Source: Lachnospiraceae bacterium UBA7093
GTDB lineage: Bacteria; Bacillota; Clostridia; Lachnospirales; Lachnospiraceae
DNA length: 64,000 nucleotides
Assembly (NCBI GenBank): GCA_002492465.1
Contig: DKYT01000020.1
Span: 118,411 to 182,410, forward strand
Direction of reading: 5' to 3'
Positions 27,068 to 35,337 of this stretch are shown here, in pieces. A program made the translations under genes and the position numbers. Under the pieces are notes generated by a model. The model saw nothing but the letters and a program-made list of their open reading frames with translations, was not told the DNA's origin and ran no database searches. How positions within the stretch are numbered: position 1 is the first letter of the stretch; each line of letters starts with the position of its first letter.

Positions 27068-28187
27068 AAAATTCCTTTACTTTTCCTGCAATGTACGCTG
27101 TCTGCTCCTGGGTCAGCTGATAGAACATAGGAAGGCGGAGCAGTCTTTCACTTTCTCTGGTGGTGTATCTGTCCTCTCCATGGAATCTGCCAAACTTAAC
27201 TCCTGCCGGCGCAGAATGAAGGGGCACATAGTGGAATACCGCAAGAATATCATTTTCCTTTAAGAATTGAATCAGCCGGGTGCGTTCCTCCAGATCCTTG
27301 GTCTTAATATAAAACATATGACCGTTGTGAACACAGCCCTCAGGCACTGTGGGAAGTTCAATCCTGCCAGCCTCCTGCAAAGGCAGAAGCGCCTCGTAAT
27401 ACTGATTCCACCTTGCCACCCTGGTTTTGTTAATCTCCTCCGCCATTTCAAATTGTGTGTAAAGATATGCCGCATTCATGTCGCTGGGAAGATAGGAGGA
27501 ACCGTAATTCTGCCACCGGTACTTGTCCACCTGCCCCCGGAAAAACCGGCTCCTGTCAGTTCCCTTTTCCCGCAGGATCTCCGCCTCCTCAATGTATTCC
27601 TCATCCCGGATCAGGAGCGCGCCGCCCTCTCCCATACTGAAGTTCTTTGTCTCGTGAAAGCTGAAGCATCCGAAATCACCAATCGTCCCTAACGGTTTTC
27701 CGTGATAGGTGCACATAATCGCCTGCGCCGCATCCTCCACCACCATCAGATGATGTCTGTTCGCAATCTCCATGATCTTGTCCATCTCGCAGGCGATCCC
27801 CGCATAATGAACCACCGCAATCGCCTTTGTTTTTTCTGTGATTGCATCCTCGATCAACGTCTCGTCGATGTTCATCGTGTCCGGTCGGATATCCACAAAA
27901 ACCGCCTTTGCTCCTCTCAGCACAAAGGCATCGGCTGTGGATACAAAAGTATAGGAGGGAAGAATCACCTCATCCCCCTCTTTTACATGACATAAAAGAG
28001 CCGCCATCTCCAGAGCATGGGTGCAGGAAGTGGTAAGAAGGCTTTTCTTTGTCCCTGTTATTTTCTCCAAATATTCGCTGCATTTTCGGGTAAACTCCCC
28101 ATCTCCGCAGATGTGCATATTTTCTACGGCTTTTCTGATATTCTCCATCTCCTTCCCCGTGTAAGGGGGGACATTAAACCGAATCAT
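27057..28187 (-). CDS. rffA: dTDP-4-amino-4,6-dideoxygalactose transaminase (WecE/RffA)
   Basis: The 376-residue fold-I aminotransferase closely matches E. coli WecE: ICGDGEFTRKC, SYTFVSTADAFVLRGAKAVF, PDTMNIDETLIEDAI, CFSFHETKN (PLP lysine) and EDRYTTRESERLLRLP. WecE aminates dTDP-4-keto-6-deoxy-glucose to dTDP-Fuc4N in enterobacterial common antigen synthesis. No dTDP-sugar genes (rmlA/rmlB) are in this window, so the donor must be made elsewhere or differ. The GNAT two genes downstream could play the WecD role. The ribosome binding site lies in aaaaggagaacg. Confidence 0.9.
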   Translation of the reverse strand: MIRFNVPPYTGKEMENIRKAVENMHICGDGEFTRKCSEYLEKITGTKKSLLTTSCTHALEMAALLCHVKEGDEVILPSYTFVSTADAFVLRGAKAVFVDIRPDTMNIDETLIEDAITEKTKAIAVVHYAGIACEMDKIMEIANRHHLMVVEDAAQAIMCTYHGKPLGTIGDFGCFSFHETKNFSMGEGGALLIRDEEYIEEAEILREKGTDRSRFFRGQVDKYRWQNYGSSYLPSDMNAAYLYTQFEMAEEINKTRVARWNQYYEALLPLQEAGRIELPTVPEGCVHNGHMFYIKTKDLEERTRLIQFLKENDILAVFHYVPLHSAPAGVKFGRFHGEDRYTTRESERLLRLPMFYQLTQEQTAYIAGKVKEFYGY

Positions 28188-28207
28188 ACTTCGTTCTCCT
28201 TTTGCTT

Positions 28208-29977
28208 TTATTCAAATACCACAAACGCTTCGTTGGCAAACACCTGGCTGTACGCGTTTTGCTCCATAAAACGCCAGATGGTATAGAGCTTTGCCTCCTG
28301 GGCTCCCCAAAAATCCTTGCTGGGAAGATCAGAAATATGCGCTGCAACCTCCGGCGTGAGAATTACCAGCGGTCTTTCCCCTTCTTCCTTCCCCAGGGCT
28401 GCTGTGATCCCATCCAAATCCGCCTGAAGCTGCTCCTGGGAATTGGTATTCAAATCCGCCCAGGTGGTGTAGATCGCCGGCGGCATATCAAGATAATAGG
28501 CAAGCCCCGGAATATTTCCATAAAGCACCAGCTTCTTATCCCCATATTTTTCTTTATTTTCCACCATAAAAACAGAAATCTCTTCCAGCGTCTCCGCATT
28601 CATCTCGTTGGTGCGCATTCCCCTCAGCACCTGATTTTCATTTACCTTGTAGGATCGCTTTTCTCCCCCTTCTCCGTCCAGGAACACATAACCAAAGCCA
28701 ATTCCCACTGCCTGGACGAAAAAGGCGATCAATATCCCCGACAGCATTGCCTTTGCAGGGAATAGAGGTACCTTCCCAGTAACATCCAGAAAGTCCCTTC
28801 CCCATCTGGCAAAACGATAAATCATCCAAAAAACAACAGGCGCGGTAAAAAACAGATTATTCAGCACCGGCCAGATGTGATTGTTGCTGCCAAGCGGCGT
28901 AATCAAAGTTACAATCAGCCCTATGCACCCGATCAGGCGCCATTCCGCATCCAGCCGTCCTGTAAAAAGCATCCAACCATAAACGCCAAGACCTACCAGC
29001 AGGAACACCGCTCCCCACTGCAGTGCCGCTTCCTTCTGGTAATATTTAAAATTATACATTCCCCATTTCCCCAGTACAAAAAACAGAACCGGGATGCAAA
29101 TACAATAAAGGATCTTTCTGGTCCGTACAAAACGCCCTTCCTTGATAATGAGAAAGGGAATGCCCGGAAGAATACACAGCAGCATGTAGATCATCCACTG
29201 AAACCCATGGAGGTAAGCATCCAAGATTGCAAACAACATTTCGCCCAGAGTATAATCGGAAGCGCTTCCCGCCATTCCAAAAACCCCTGTGATCATCTCC
29301 CCAAAAGCGCCTCCCCCGTAAAGAGCCAGGATCACTCCCAGCACCGCCCCGAAGGAAACCCCATAGCCCGCTATGCATAGTCCCGTCTCCTTAAGGATCT
29401 GCCGCATAGGCTTTCTTTTCAACCCACCGTAATACCAGACCGCAAGGATCAAAGAAACCTCCAACACATTGCCCGGAAAGCGCACCAGCCCATTACAACC
29501 CAGCGCCATCCCCGCAAGAACCAGACATCCCGGTCTGCTCCCGGCAACGCCCCGAAATACCAAAATTGCTCCCACAAGCAGCAACAGGTATGTAAGATAA
29601 TTATATAAGATCACGGTAGGGCACCAGCAAAAGCCAATTGCCGCAAGCTCCCCTGCAAAGGCAAGCCAGCAGGGCATCTTGGTGCGAAAGAAACGGTATC
29701 CCAAAAGTGCCAGCACACTGACCACCAGGGAGGCATACAGCTTAACCCCCAGCATGGTATCCCCCATAGGAAGCTTTGTAAAAAGGGAGCCAACCACATT
29801 AGAGAGAAAGGTGAGCAGCGTCCATACGCCCTCTATCTGTCCAAAAAAGCGGTAATTTCCAAGGCTGTAACCCATATCGGTGAGATCGATCCCCTGATTC
29901 AGTTTTATCAGTGGGAACAGAAATAAGATCAGCGGAAATAAAAACCGCTGTAAAAACTTTCTTTTGCTTTCAGCCAT
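28208..29977 (-). CDS. Polytopic membrane protein of unknown function
   Basis: The 589-residue protein has about eleven membrane segments and a soluble C-terminal region from about residue 455. The first outer loop has LNQGIDLTDMGYSLGNYRFF, a pattern seen in uncharacterised clostridial membrane proteins encoded in polysaccharide clusters. The start has a strong aaggagg site. It lies between the acyltransferase-3 and the WecE-like gene, 20 bases from each. A GT-C-like or flippase-related role is possible, but no diagnostic motif is visible. Confidence 0.5.
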   Translation of the reverse strand: MAESKRKFLQRFLFPLILFLFPLIKLNQGIDLTDMGYSLGNYRFFGQIEGVWTLLTFLSNVVGSLFTKLPMGDTMLGVKLYASLVVSVLALLGYRFFRTKMPCWLAFAGELAAIGFCWCPTVILYNYLTYLLLLVGAILVFRGVAGSRPGCLVLAGMALGCNGLVRFPGNVLEVSLILAVWYYGGLKRKPMRQILKETGLCIAGYGVSFGAVLGVILALYGGGAFGEMITGVFGMAGSASDYTLGEMLFAILDAYLHGFQWMIYMLLCILPGIPFLIIKEGRFVRTRKILYCICIPVLFFVLGKWGMYNFKYYQKEAALQWGAVFLLVGLGVYGWMLFTGRLDAEWRLIGCIGLIVTLITPLGSNNHIWPVLNNLFFTAPVVFWMIYRFARWGRDFLDVTGKVPLFPAKAMLSGILIAFFVQAVGIGFGYVFLDGEGGEKRSYKVNENQVLRGMRTNEMNAETLEEISVFMVENKEKYGDKKLVLYGNIPGLAYYLDMPPAIYTTWADLNTNSQEQLQADLDGITAALGKEEGERPLVILTPEVAAHISDLPSKDFWGAQEAKLYTIWRFMEQNAYSQVFANEAFVVFE

Positions 29978-29995
29978 TCTGCGCCCTCCTTTCCT

Positions 29996-31114
29996 CTATT
30001 TTCCTTCAAAGGCATGATCCAGCTCTTTTGCCTTTAAATACAACTTCGTTTTACTCAGCTTTCTTGTAACAGCTAAAAACAGCCTGCTTCTTAACCAGTC
30101 TATGATCATACCTGCCGCAAAAAGAATCCCAACGCTTAAAAACAGTTCCCCCAGAAAAAATCCTATTCCCTCTTTTTCCATAGGATTGATCAGTCTCTGT
30201 ATCCAGCCATACCATAAGGCGCGCAGATCTATATGCTCGTGAAGCAGGTAGATCCCCAGGCTCAGGCTCCCCATTTTCCGAATGGCTCCGGCAAGCCTTC
30301 CCTCTCTGATCTGCACATGGGAAAATCCATAAAAAAGCCCTATGGCGCCGGTCAGGCAAAAGATAAAATTATAGTGGAAGGGCACCGTAAAATAATAGTG
30401 AAAGCAATCCCATCTCTGCCCCAAAAACCACATGGTCAAGTGAAGCCCAAAACCTGCAAGGCAGCTTCCCACATACACAAGCCATCCCTTTTTCTCAAAA
30501 AAGTCAGAGCCGTACAGCCTCAAATATGCCGCCACCAAATAGACACAGATAAACCAGGGAAGGTCATAACCGTACCTGTCAAAAACAAAAACCACAGGGC
30601 TGATACTCTTAATTCCGCTGAACAAAATCAACAGACAGCCTATGGCAATCTGCAGCTGTCTGCGGGACATATGCCTCACGCCCTGATGCAATACAGGGGT
30701 CAGCAGATAAAGCATAAAATACGCAGTGATAAACCAATAATGCTCTGTTTCTATGGGGAAAAGATACTGAATCAGCCCATAGATTCCATGTCCGGAAAGC
30801 GCCGTGGGAATTCCCGCCGCTGTAAATACTGCCAAAATAAGCAGTGTGTAAAACCATACCTGGCATAAAAGGGATACTGCCCTGGTGGGTTTAAAGGAGC
30901 TGTTCACCCCAAAATAACCGCTGATCAGCACATACACATTCACCGCCACAAGACAGAAGGACTCCATCAGGGCGCCTAAAACTCTGGAACCGGTTAAAGG
31001 CATATCCATTGCGGGAAGAGAATCGGACCAGGTCAGAAAATGCATCACAACCACCATGACCATCGCCAGTATTCTCAACAACTCATAGTTTGCCATGCGC
31101 TTCTTATCCGCCAA
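29996..31114 (-). CDS. Acyltransferase 3 family membrane O-acyltransferase
   Basis: The 372-residue protein has about ten membrane segments. MANYELLRILAMVMVVVMHF at the N terminus has the Arg and His of the acyltransferase-3 signature. Members such as OafA add acetyl groups to surface polysaccharide. A TTG start at 31114 is preferred because aaggagag stands seven bases upstream; ATG 31096 is the alternative. Its neighbours are the ABC transporter (33 bases upstream) and a polytopic protein. It could decorate the glycan made by this locus. Confidence 0.88.
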   Translation of the reverse strand: MADKKRMANYELLRILAMVMVVVMHFLTWSDSLPAMDMPLTGSRVLGALMESFCLVAVNVYVLISGYFGVNSSFKPTRAVSLLCQVWFYTLLILAVFTAAGIPTALSGHGIYGLIQYLFPIETEHYWFITAYFMLYLLTPVLHQGVRHMSRRQLQIAIGCLLILFSGIKSISPVVFVFDRYGYDLPWFICVYLVAAYLRLYGSDFFEKKGWLVYVGSCLAGFGLHLTMWFLGQRWDCFHYYFTVPFHYNFIFCLTGAIGLFYGFSHVQIREGRLAGAIRKMGSLSLGIYLLHEHIDLRALWYGWIQRLINPMEKEGIGFFLGELFLSVGILFAAGMIIDWLRSRLFLAVTRKLSKTKLYLKAKELDHAFEGK

Positions 31115-31147
31115 TTTTTCTCTCCTTTCCCCTCAGGAATCTTTTCC

Positions 31148-32905
31148 TTACCGCTCCCTGAACGCCTTTCCCTTCTCGATTCGATAAACCATATCGCATT
31201 TTTCAATGGTCTGCAGCCGATGGGCAATGATGATCAGCGTCTTTCTGCCATGGAGCCTGTTAATAGAATCCATGATCGCCGCCTCCGTTTCATTGTCCAG
31301 AGCAGAGGTCGCCTCATCCAGAACAAGTACCTCCGGGTCTTCAAAAAGTGCTCTGGCAATACCAATTCTCTGTCTCTGTCCGCCGGAAATACGGATTCCT
31401 CTTTCACCGATACTGGTGTCAAGCCCCTCCGGAAGCCCCTTTACAAATTCGTCCAGCTGTGCCTCCTTCAAGGCGCGCCACACCTTCTCATCGTCAATCT
31501 CTTCCTCTGCATAACCAAATGCAACATTTTTGCGGATGGTGGAATCGATCATGAAAATACTCTGGGGAATGTAACCTATATTTTTAAGCCAGGACCGATA
31601 GTGTTCCCTCACTTCCACTCCGTCGGCAAGAATCTGTCCTTCCTGAATCTGTAAAAGCCCCAGCAAAATATCCACCACCGTTGTTTTGCCTGCGCCGGAG
31701 GTTCCTACAATGCCCACCGACTGTCCCACCGGTATCTCCATGTCCGCATGGTCAAAAATAAGGACTTCCGTATTGGGATATTTGAACACAATATTCTTAA
31801 GCTGAATCTTATCTTCAATTTTCAGTTTTTCCACTTCTACTTTTTTCTGATAAGTTGCTTCATCGTAATCAATGGATTCGTCCCGGATTTCCTCTTTCAG
31901 ATTATCGCTTACCCCCATAAAGAAAGGTTCAAAATAAGAGATAGAGGTTAAATGGTTGTTGATTCTGTTTGCACAGGGAATCAGCCGCATTGCCGCTACT
32001 CCCAGCGCCATTACCTGGGGCATAATATCCTTCACCGCCGTTCCCTGGAGAAGCTGGAACATCATATAAAATATCATCCCCGCTATGGCAAGGGTCTCGA
32101 TGAGCAGCCTGGGCGTGGCATTGTACAGATTATATCGCTGCACTGCATTCACGTACCCTGCGCCGCACTTGGCGTATTCGTTGATAAAATAACTTTCCCT
32201 GTTGGCAATCTTGATCTCCTTGATCCCCATTACCGACTGATCGATCCATTTATACAATCCGCTGTAATAATCCTGATTTTCCTCTCCCGCCTTTTTCATA
32301 ATGGGCTTTAAGATCCATTTGATTATAACCAGCGCCGCCACCAGCACCACCGTCACCGTCACCGTCATCCAGATATCCGACACCAGGCTGACCATCACCA
32401 GACAGGCAAAAACCACCGCTTCGCTGAAAAGCTGCAGCAGAGACAAAATCAACCCATACATATTGTTTACGTCGGAGGTAATGCTTCTTTGAATAACAGA
32501 AGTATCGGCGTTCAGGTAATACTCATAAGGACGCTGCATAAAATTGATCATCATTCTTCTGGAGGTAGCAAACTGATTGGTATAAACAAACTTAAGCTGT
32601 GCCTTCTGCTGGAAAAACAGAAAAATATTTTTCACCACAAACACCATAATCAACGCCAGCATTGTGACCACAATCAGGGTTTTACTGTCGTCCCGGGCAA
32701 TGTGCAGAATATCGCAGATCACCTGCAGATACTCGCTGTTTTCCACTGCATGCTCGTCCAGCACCATCTGCATGACGGGGATTACCAGTCCCACTCCCGC
32801 CGTTTCCAACACCGCGCCTATGAGCATCATCATAACCAGAAGCACCATAATTCTCTTTTGCCGCCGGTCCATCAGCACCATTAACTTTTTCAGTATTTTC
32901 TTCAT
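31148..32905 (-). CDS. ABC transporter, fused permease and ATPase (PglK/MsbA-like flippase type)
   Basis: The 585-residue half-transporter has six membrane helices in residues 1-340, then a nucleotide-binding domain: Walker A GTSGAGKTTVVDIL, signature ISGGQRQRIGIARALF, Walker B VLVLDEATSALD and the switch His in IIAHRLQ. Homodimeric exporters of this kind in glycan loci (PglK) flip undecaprenyl-linked oligosaccharides. No Wzx-type flippase was found in the window, which strengthens that role. It is second in the long cluster. A general drug or lipid exporter is the alternative. Confidence 0.85.
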   Translation of the reverse strand: MKKILKKLMVLMDRRQKRIMVLLVMMMLIGAVLETAGVGLVIPVMQMVLDEHAVENSEYLQVICDILHIARDDSKTLIVVTMLALIMVFVVKNIFLFFQQKAQLKFVYTNQFATSRRMMINFMQRPYEYYLNADTSVIQRSITSDVNNMYGLILSLLQLFSEAVVFACLVMVSLVSDIWMTVTVTVVLVAALVIIKWILKPIMKKAGEENQDYYSGLYKWIDQSVMGIKEIKIANRESYFINEYAKCGAGYVNAVQRYNLYNATPRLLIETLAIAGMIFYMMFQLLQGTAVKDIMPQVMALGVAAMRLIPCANRINNHLTSISYFEPFFMGVSDNLKEEIRDESIDYDEATYQKKVEVEKLKIEDKIQLKNIVFKYPNTEVLIFDHADMEIPVGQSVGIVGTSGAGKTTVVDILLGLLQIQEGQILADGVEVREHYRSWLKNIGYIPQSIFMIDSTIRKNVAFGYAEEEIDDEKVWRALKEAQLDEFVKGLPEGLDTSIGERGIRISGGQRQRIGIARALFEDPEVLVLDEATSALDNETEAAIMDSINRLHGRKTLIIIAHRLQTIEKCDMVYRIEKGKAFRER

Positions 32906-33001
32906 AATTTTTCTTCCAGACTTATTGTATGATTATAAAAATATCATTATATTTTACCATAGCTCCCGTCACAAATCAAATAAAGCGGCTTTGGAATGGA
33001 T

Positions 33002-34123
33002 TTAATAGATCTGCTCGTTCTGCCTGTGAATTTCCGGCGCCTCATACCGATCCATAAAGTCTTCCCCCAAAAAAACCTTCTCCTTCACAAAAGAAATTCC
33101 GTCCGGCACCGTAAAAACCGTAACTACCCGATCCAGCACAAGTCCCTTTATCTGGTTCATCACCTCCATAGGGAATTTCCCTTCCAGCACCACATGCTCC
33201 GGAAAAAGCGCCCGGTAGTCCAGCACGTCTCTGGGATGAGGTTTGATTATGATCTGCGCCCTCTTTCCTTCCACTACGCCATATTCTTCTATAATATCCC
33301 TAAAAATTCTTTCTCTGGTTTCCAGGTCGCATAAAGGCTCCGTCAAAACCAAAACCTTGTGCTCATGCCCGGTTCCCATGGCAAGGGTTTCCTCCAATTT
33401 TTCTCTGTTTTCTATAAAAATCGATACCAAAATCTCTCTTTCCTGTTCCCCTAAATTTTTCACAAGCTCCCGCCGGGATTTTTCAATATATTTAGGGCAG
33501 GGGTAATGCAGCACAGAAATATCGTTGACTTCCATATCAAGGCAATATTTAGAATACCCATTTTGGATAAAAATCAGGTTCCTTGCCGCCATCCATGCTT
33601 TCAGTTTGAAATGTCCCCGGTTATCATAGCGCGCCGTATCATAATAGCGAATACAGTCAAGCCCATCCTCCAGGGCATGGTAATAAATCCTGGCGGCACT
33701 GAGATAATACCCTATGGGATCGGAATCACAAAAGACATAAATTTCTCCATATTGGCGCAGATCTACCGGCACAAAAGGCGCCTGCAGCCTTCCCAGCAGC
33801 TTCGTGTACCGGATCCTGCAAAGCATATTGATCACAATATTCCCTCTGTCCTTATGATACTTTGCCAGCTCCGGGAAAAAGCTCTCCTCCTTCTCCTCAT
33901 ACAACATCACTTCCTCAAAAAGTCCGGACTTTTCAGCCCGTTCCTTCAAATTGCCAAAGTTCGTAGACATTGTGCTGAGCATCAAAGATGCCTGTCCTCT
34001 CACCGGACCTTCCCCCTTCACCGGAAGGTTCAACTCTTTCAGACAAGCAACGTAAACATGATAATAGGTATGGCAAATATAGATTCTTTTCTTTGACTTT
34101 GACTTTTCCTTCAACCCTTCCAA
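33002..34123 (-). CDS. GT52-like (sialyltransferase-family) glycosyltransferase
   Basis: The 373-residue soluble protein has IYICHTYYHVYVACLKELN at the N terminus, YYHALEDGLDCIRYYD in the middle and IIIKPHPRD near residue 290, the pattern of GT52 and related sialyl/polysialyltransferases. No methionine occurs in the first 60 residues; a TTG at 34123 close behind aaggag is the best start. It is first in the minus-strand cluster and lies back to back with pseF, which makes the CMP-activated sugar. Transfer of a CMP-nonulosonic acid is therefore a reasonable prediction. The match is by pattern only, with family moderately sure. Confidence 0.65.
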   Translation of the reverse strand: MEGLKEKSKSKKRIYICHTYYHVYVACLKELNLPVKGEGPVRGQASLMLSTMSTNFGNLKERAEKSGLFEEVMLYEEKEESFFPELAKYHKDRGNIVINMLCRIRYTKLLGRLQAPFVPVDLRQYGEIYVFCDSDPIGYYLSAARIYYHALEDGLDCIRYYDTARYDNRGHFKLKAWMAARNLIFIQNGYSKYCLDMEVNDISVLHYPCPKYIEKSRRELVKNLGEQEREILVSIFIENREKLEETLAMGTGHEHKVLVLTEPLCDLETRERIFRDIIEEYGVVEGKRAQIIIKPHPRDVLDYRALFPEHVVLEGKFPMEVMNQIKGLVLDRVVTVFTVPDGISFVKEKVFLGEDFMDRYEAPEIHRQNEQIY

Positions 34124-34162
34124 AGCTCCTTATCCTTATGGTATACCCATAATTCCCTGCTT

Positions 34163-34192
34163 ATATTATCATAGATTTTTATTTGATTGCAA
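34163..34192 (-). promoter_or_regulatory. Predicted sigma-A promoter for the 24-gene minus-strand cluster
   Basis: On the minus strand, TTGCAA (-35, 34187-34192) and TAATAT (-10, 34163-34168) are separated by 18 bases. Transcription would start about 35 bases before the TTG start of the GT52-like gene. No other intergenic gap in that cluster exceeds 100 bases, so this may drive much of it. Confidence 0.5.
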
Positions 34193-34210
34193 CGCATAAT
34201 GGTGTATAAT
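34183..34210 (+). promoter_or_regulatory. Predicted promoter reading through the long hairpin into pseF
   Basis: TTGATT (34183-34188) and a perfect TATAAT (34205-34210) are 16 bases apart. They overlap the divergent minus-strand promoter. Transcription would start near 34217, about 20 bases before the long inverted-repeat element, making that element the ~395-base 5' leader of pseF. Confidence 0.5.
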
Positions 34211-34233
34211 CGGTAGTATTAAGAAATCTTAAG

Positions 34234-34596
34234 AATTTGAAACGCCGCTGTAGGCACGCCGTTGTGAGCGAAAGCTGGAGGCTAAGGGCGGTATGAACCG
34301 GCTCCCCAAAGGGGCAATGGGTTTGCACCCTATGTACAGCGGTAAGAAGGGCTAAACATCCCTTGGAACGTAATTGATAAGCTGACGCAACCGGCGTGGT
34401 TGGTCATCCATGACCAAGTCACGCCTTCCGCGGACCTCCTGTCCGCGTCTTGCTGGGTGTGGAAAGGGATGCTAAGCCCTGCTAACCGCTTTCCATAAGG
34501 GTTTAAACTCATTGCCCCTTTGGGGAGCCGGTTCATACCGCCCTTAGCCTCCAGCTTTCGCCCCCTGCGGCGTGCCTACAGCGGCGTTTTAAATTT
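34234..34596 (+). repeat. Long inverted-repeat hairpin element 1, possible structured 5' leader RNA
   Basis: The arms are almost perfect reverse complements. A 21-bp match at 34241-34261 pairs with 34567-34587, and a 52-bp perfect match at 34268-34319 pairs with 34510-34561. Pairing continues inward with bulges (cagcggtaagaagggct against agccctgctaaccgct). The top holds two neighbouring hairpins: 34393-34425 (ggcgtg...cacgcc, with inner ttggtca/tgaccaa) and 34430-34446 (gcggac/gtccgc). The right arm runs into gcggcgttttaaatttt, a possible terminator-like end, 15 bases before the pseF ATG. No protein is supported inside. It shares architecture, not sequence, with the elements at 44156 and 60015. 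Confidence 0.9.
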
Positions 34597-34611
34597 TCCC
34601 AGGAGAACTAT

Positions 34612-35301
34612 ATGAATCAGAAAAATCTTGCGATTATTACGGCACGGGGAGGCAGTAAGCGGATTCCCCGAAAGAATATTAAGGAATTTTGCGGAAAACC
34701 TATTTTGTGTTACTCTATAGAGGCGGCGCTGGAATCCGGGATCTTTGAGGAAGTGATGGTGTCCACCGATGATAGGGAGATTGCAGAGGTGGCAAGAAAT
34801 GCCGGCGCTCAGGTTCCCTTTTTCCGCTCTGTGGAAAATGCGGGGGATTATGCCTCCACCGACGATGTGATTATGGAGGTGCTTAAGGCATATCAGGAAA
34901 AGGGACGGCAGTTTGATGCCTTCTGCTGTATTTATCCTACGGCGCCTTTTTTAAGCGCCCAGCGGATTCGCAGCGCCATGGAGCTTCTTGACAAAGCCGA
35001 TTCCGTTATGCCTGTGGTTCCTTTCTCCTATCCTCCCCAGCGGGGGCTTGTGATCAACCACAGAGGATTTGTGGAACGTGAGTTTCCCCAGTATGCCACG
35101 GCGCGCAGCCAGGATCTACCCAGGATCTATCATGACTGCGGTCAGTTTTACGCCTGCCGTACAGACGCCTTTTTCAAGGCGGGAACCACAGACGTAGAAA
35201 AGCTTCTTCCGCTGGTTCTGGAAGAGCTTGAGGTGCAGGATATCGATACGCCGGAGGACTGGGCTCTTGCGGAAATGAAATATCAGCTGCTGCACAGATA
35301 A
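34612..35301 (+). CDS. pseF: CMP-pseudaminic acid cytidylyltransferase (PseF-like)
   Basis: The 229-residue CMP-sugar synthetase has the CTP-binding motif ITARGGSKRIPRKNIKEF at the N terminus, STDDREIAEVA and YPTAPFL. ATARSQDLPRIYHDCGQFY fits PseF rather than NeuA. It activates a nonulosonic acid with CTP. The start has a clean aggag site and lies 15 bases after the hairpin element. It begins a four-gene plus-strand operon with a PLP decarboxylase, pseI and pseG. Legionaminic acid activation is the main alternative. Confidence 0.87.
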   Translation: MNQKNLAIITARGGSKRIPRKNIKEFCGKPILCYSIEAALESGIFEEVMVSTDDREIAEVARNAGAQVPFFRSVENAGDYASTDDVIMEVLKAYQEKGRQFDAFCCIYPTAPFLSAQRIRSAMELLDKADSVMPVVPFSYPPQRGLVINHRGFVEREFPQYATARSQDLPRIYHDCGQFYACRTDAFFKAGTTDVEKLLPLVLEELEVQDIDTPEDWALAEMKYQLLHR

Positions 35302-35337
35302 AGGCAATTGGAAAATCTATTTGGAATGGAGGAACAA

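Noticed and set aside
34330..34536. A 68-codon minus-strand frame inside hairpin element 1
   Set aside because: It lies wholly within the inverted repeat, its composition follows the stem, and it has no ribosome binding site or recognisable protein features.
34234..34596. Invertible promoter segment for phase variation
   Set aside because: The arms are very long and the interior is itself folded with no promoter; no invertase gene is nearby. The promoters lie outside the repeats.
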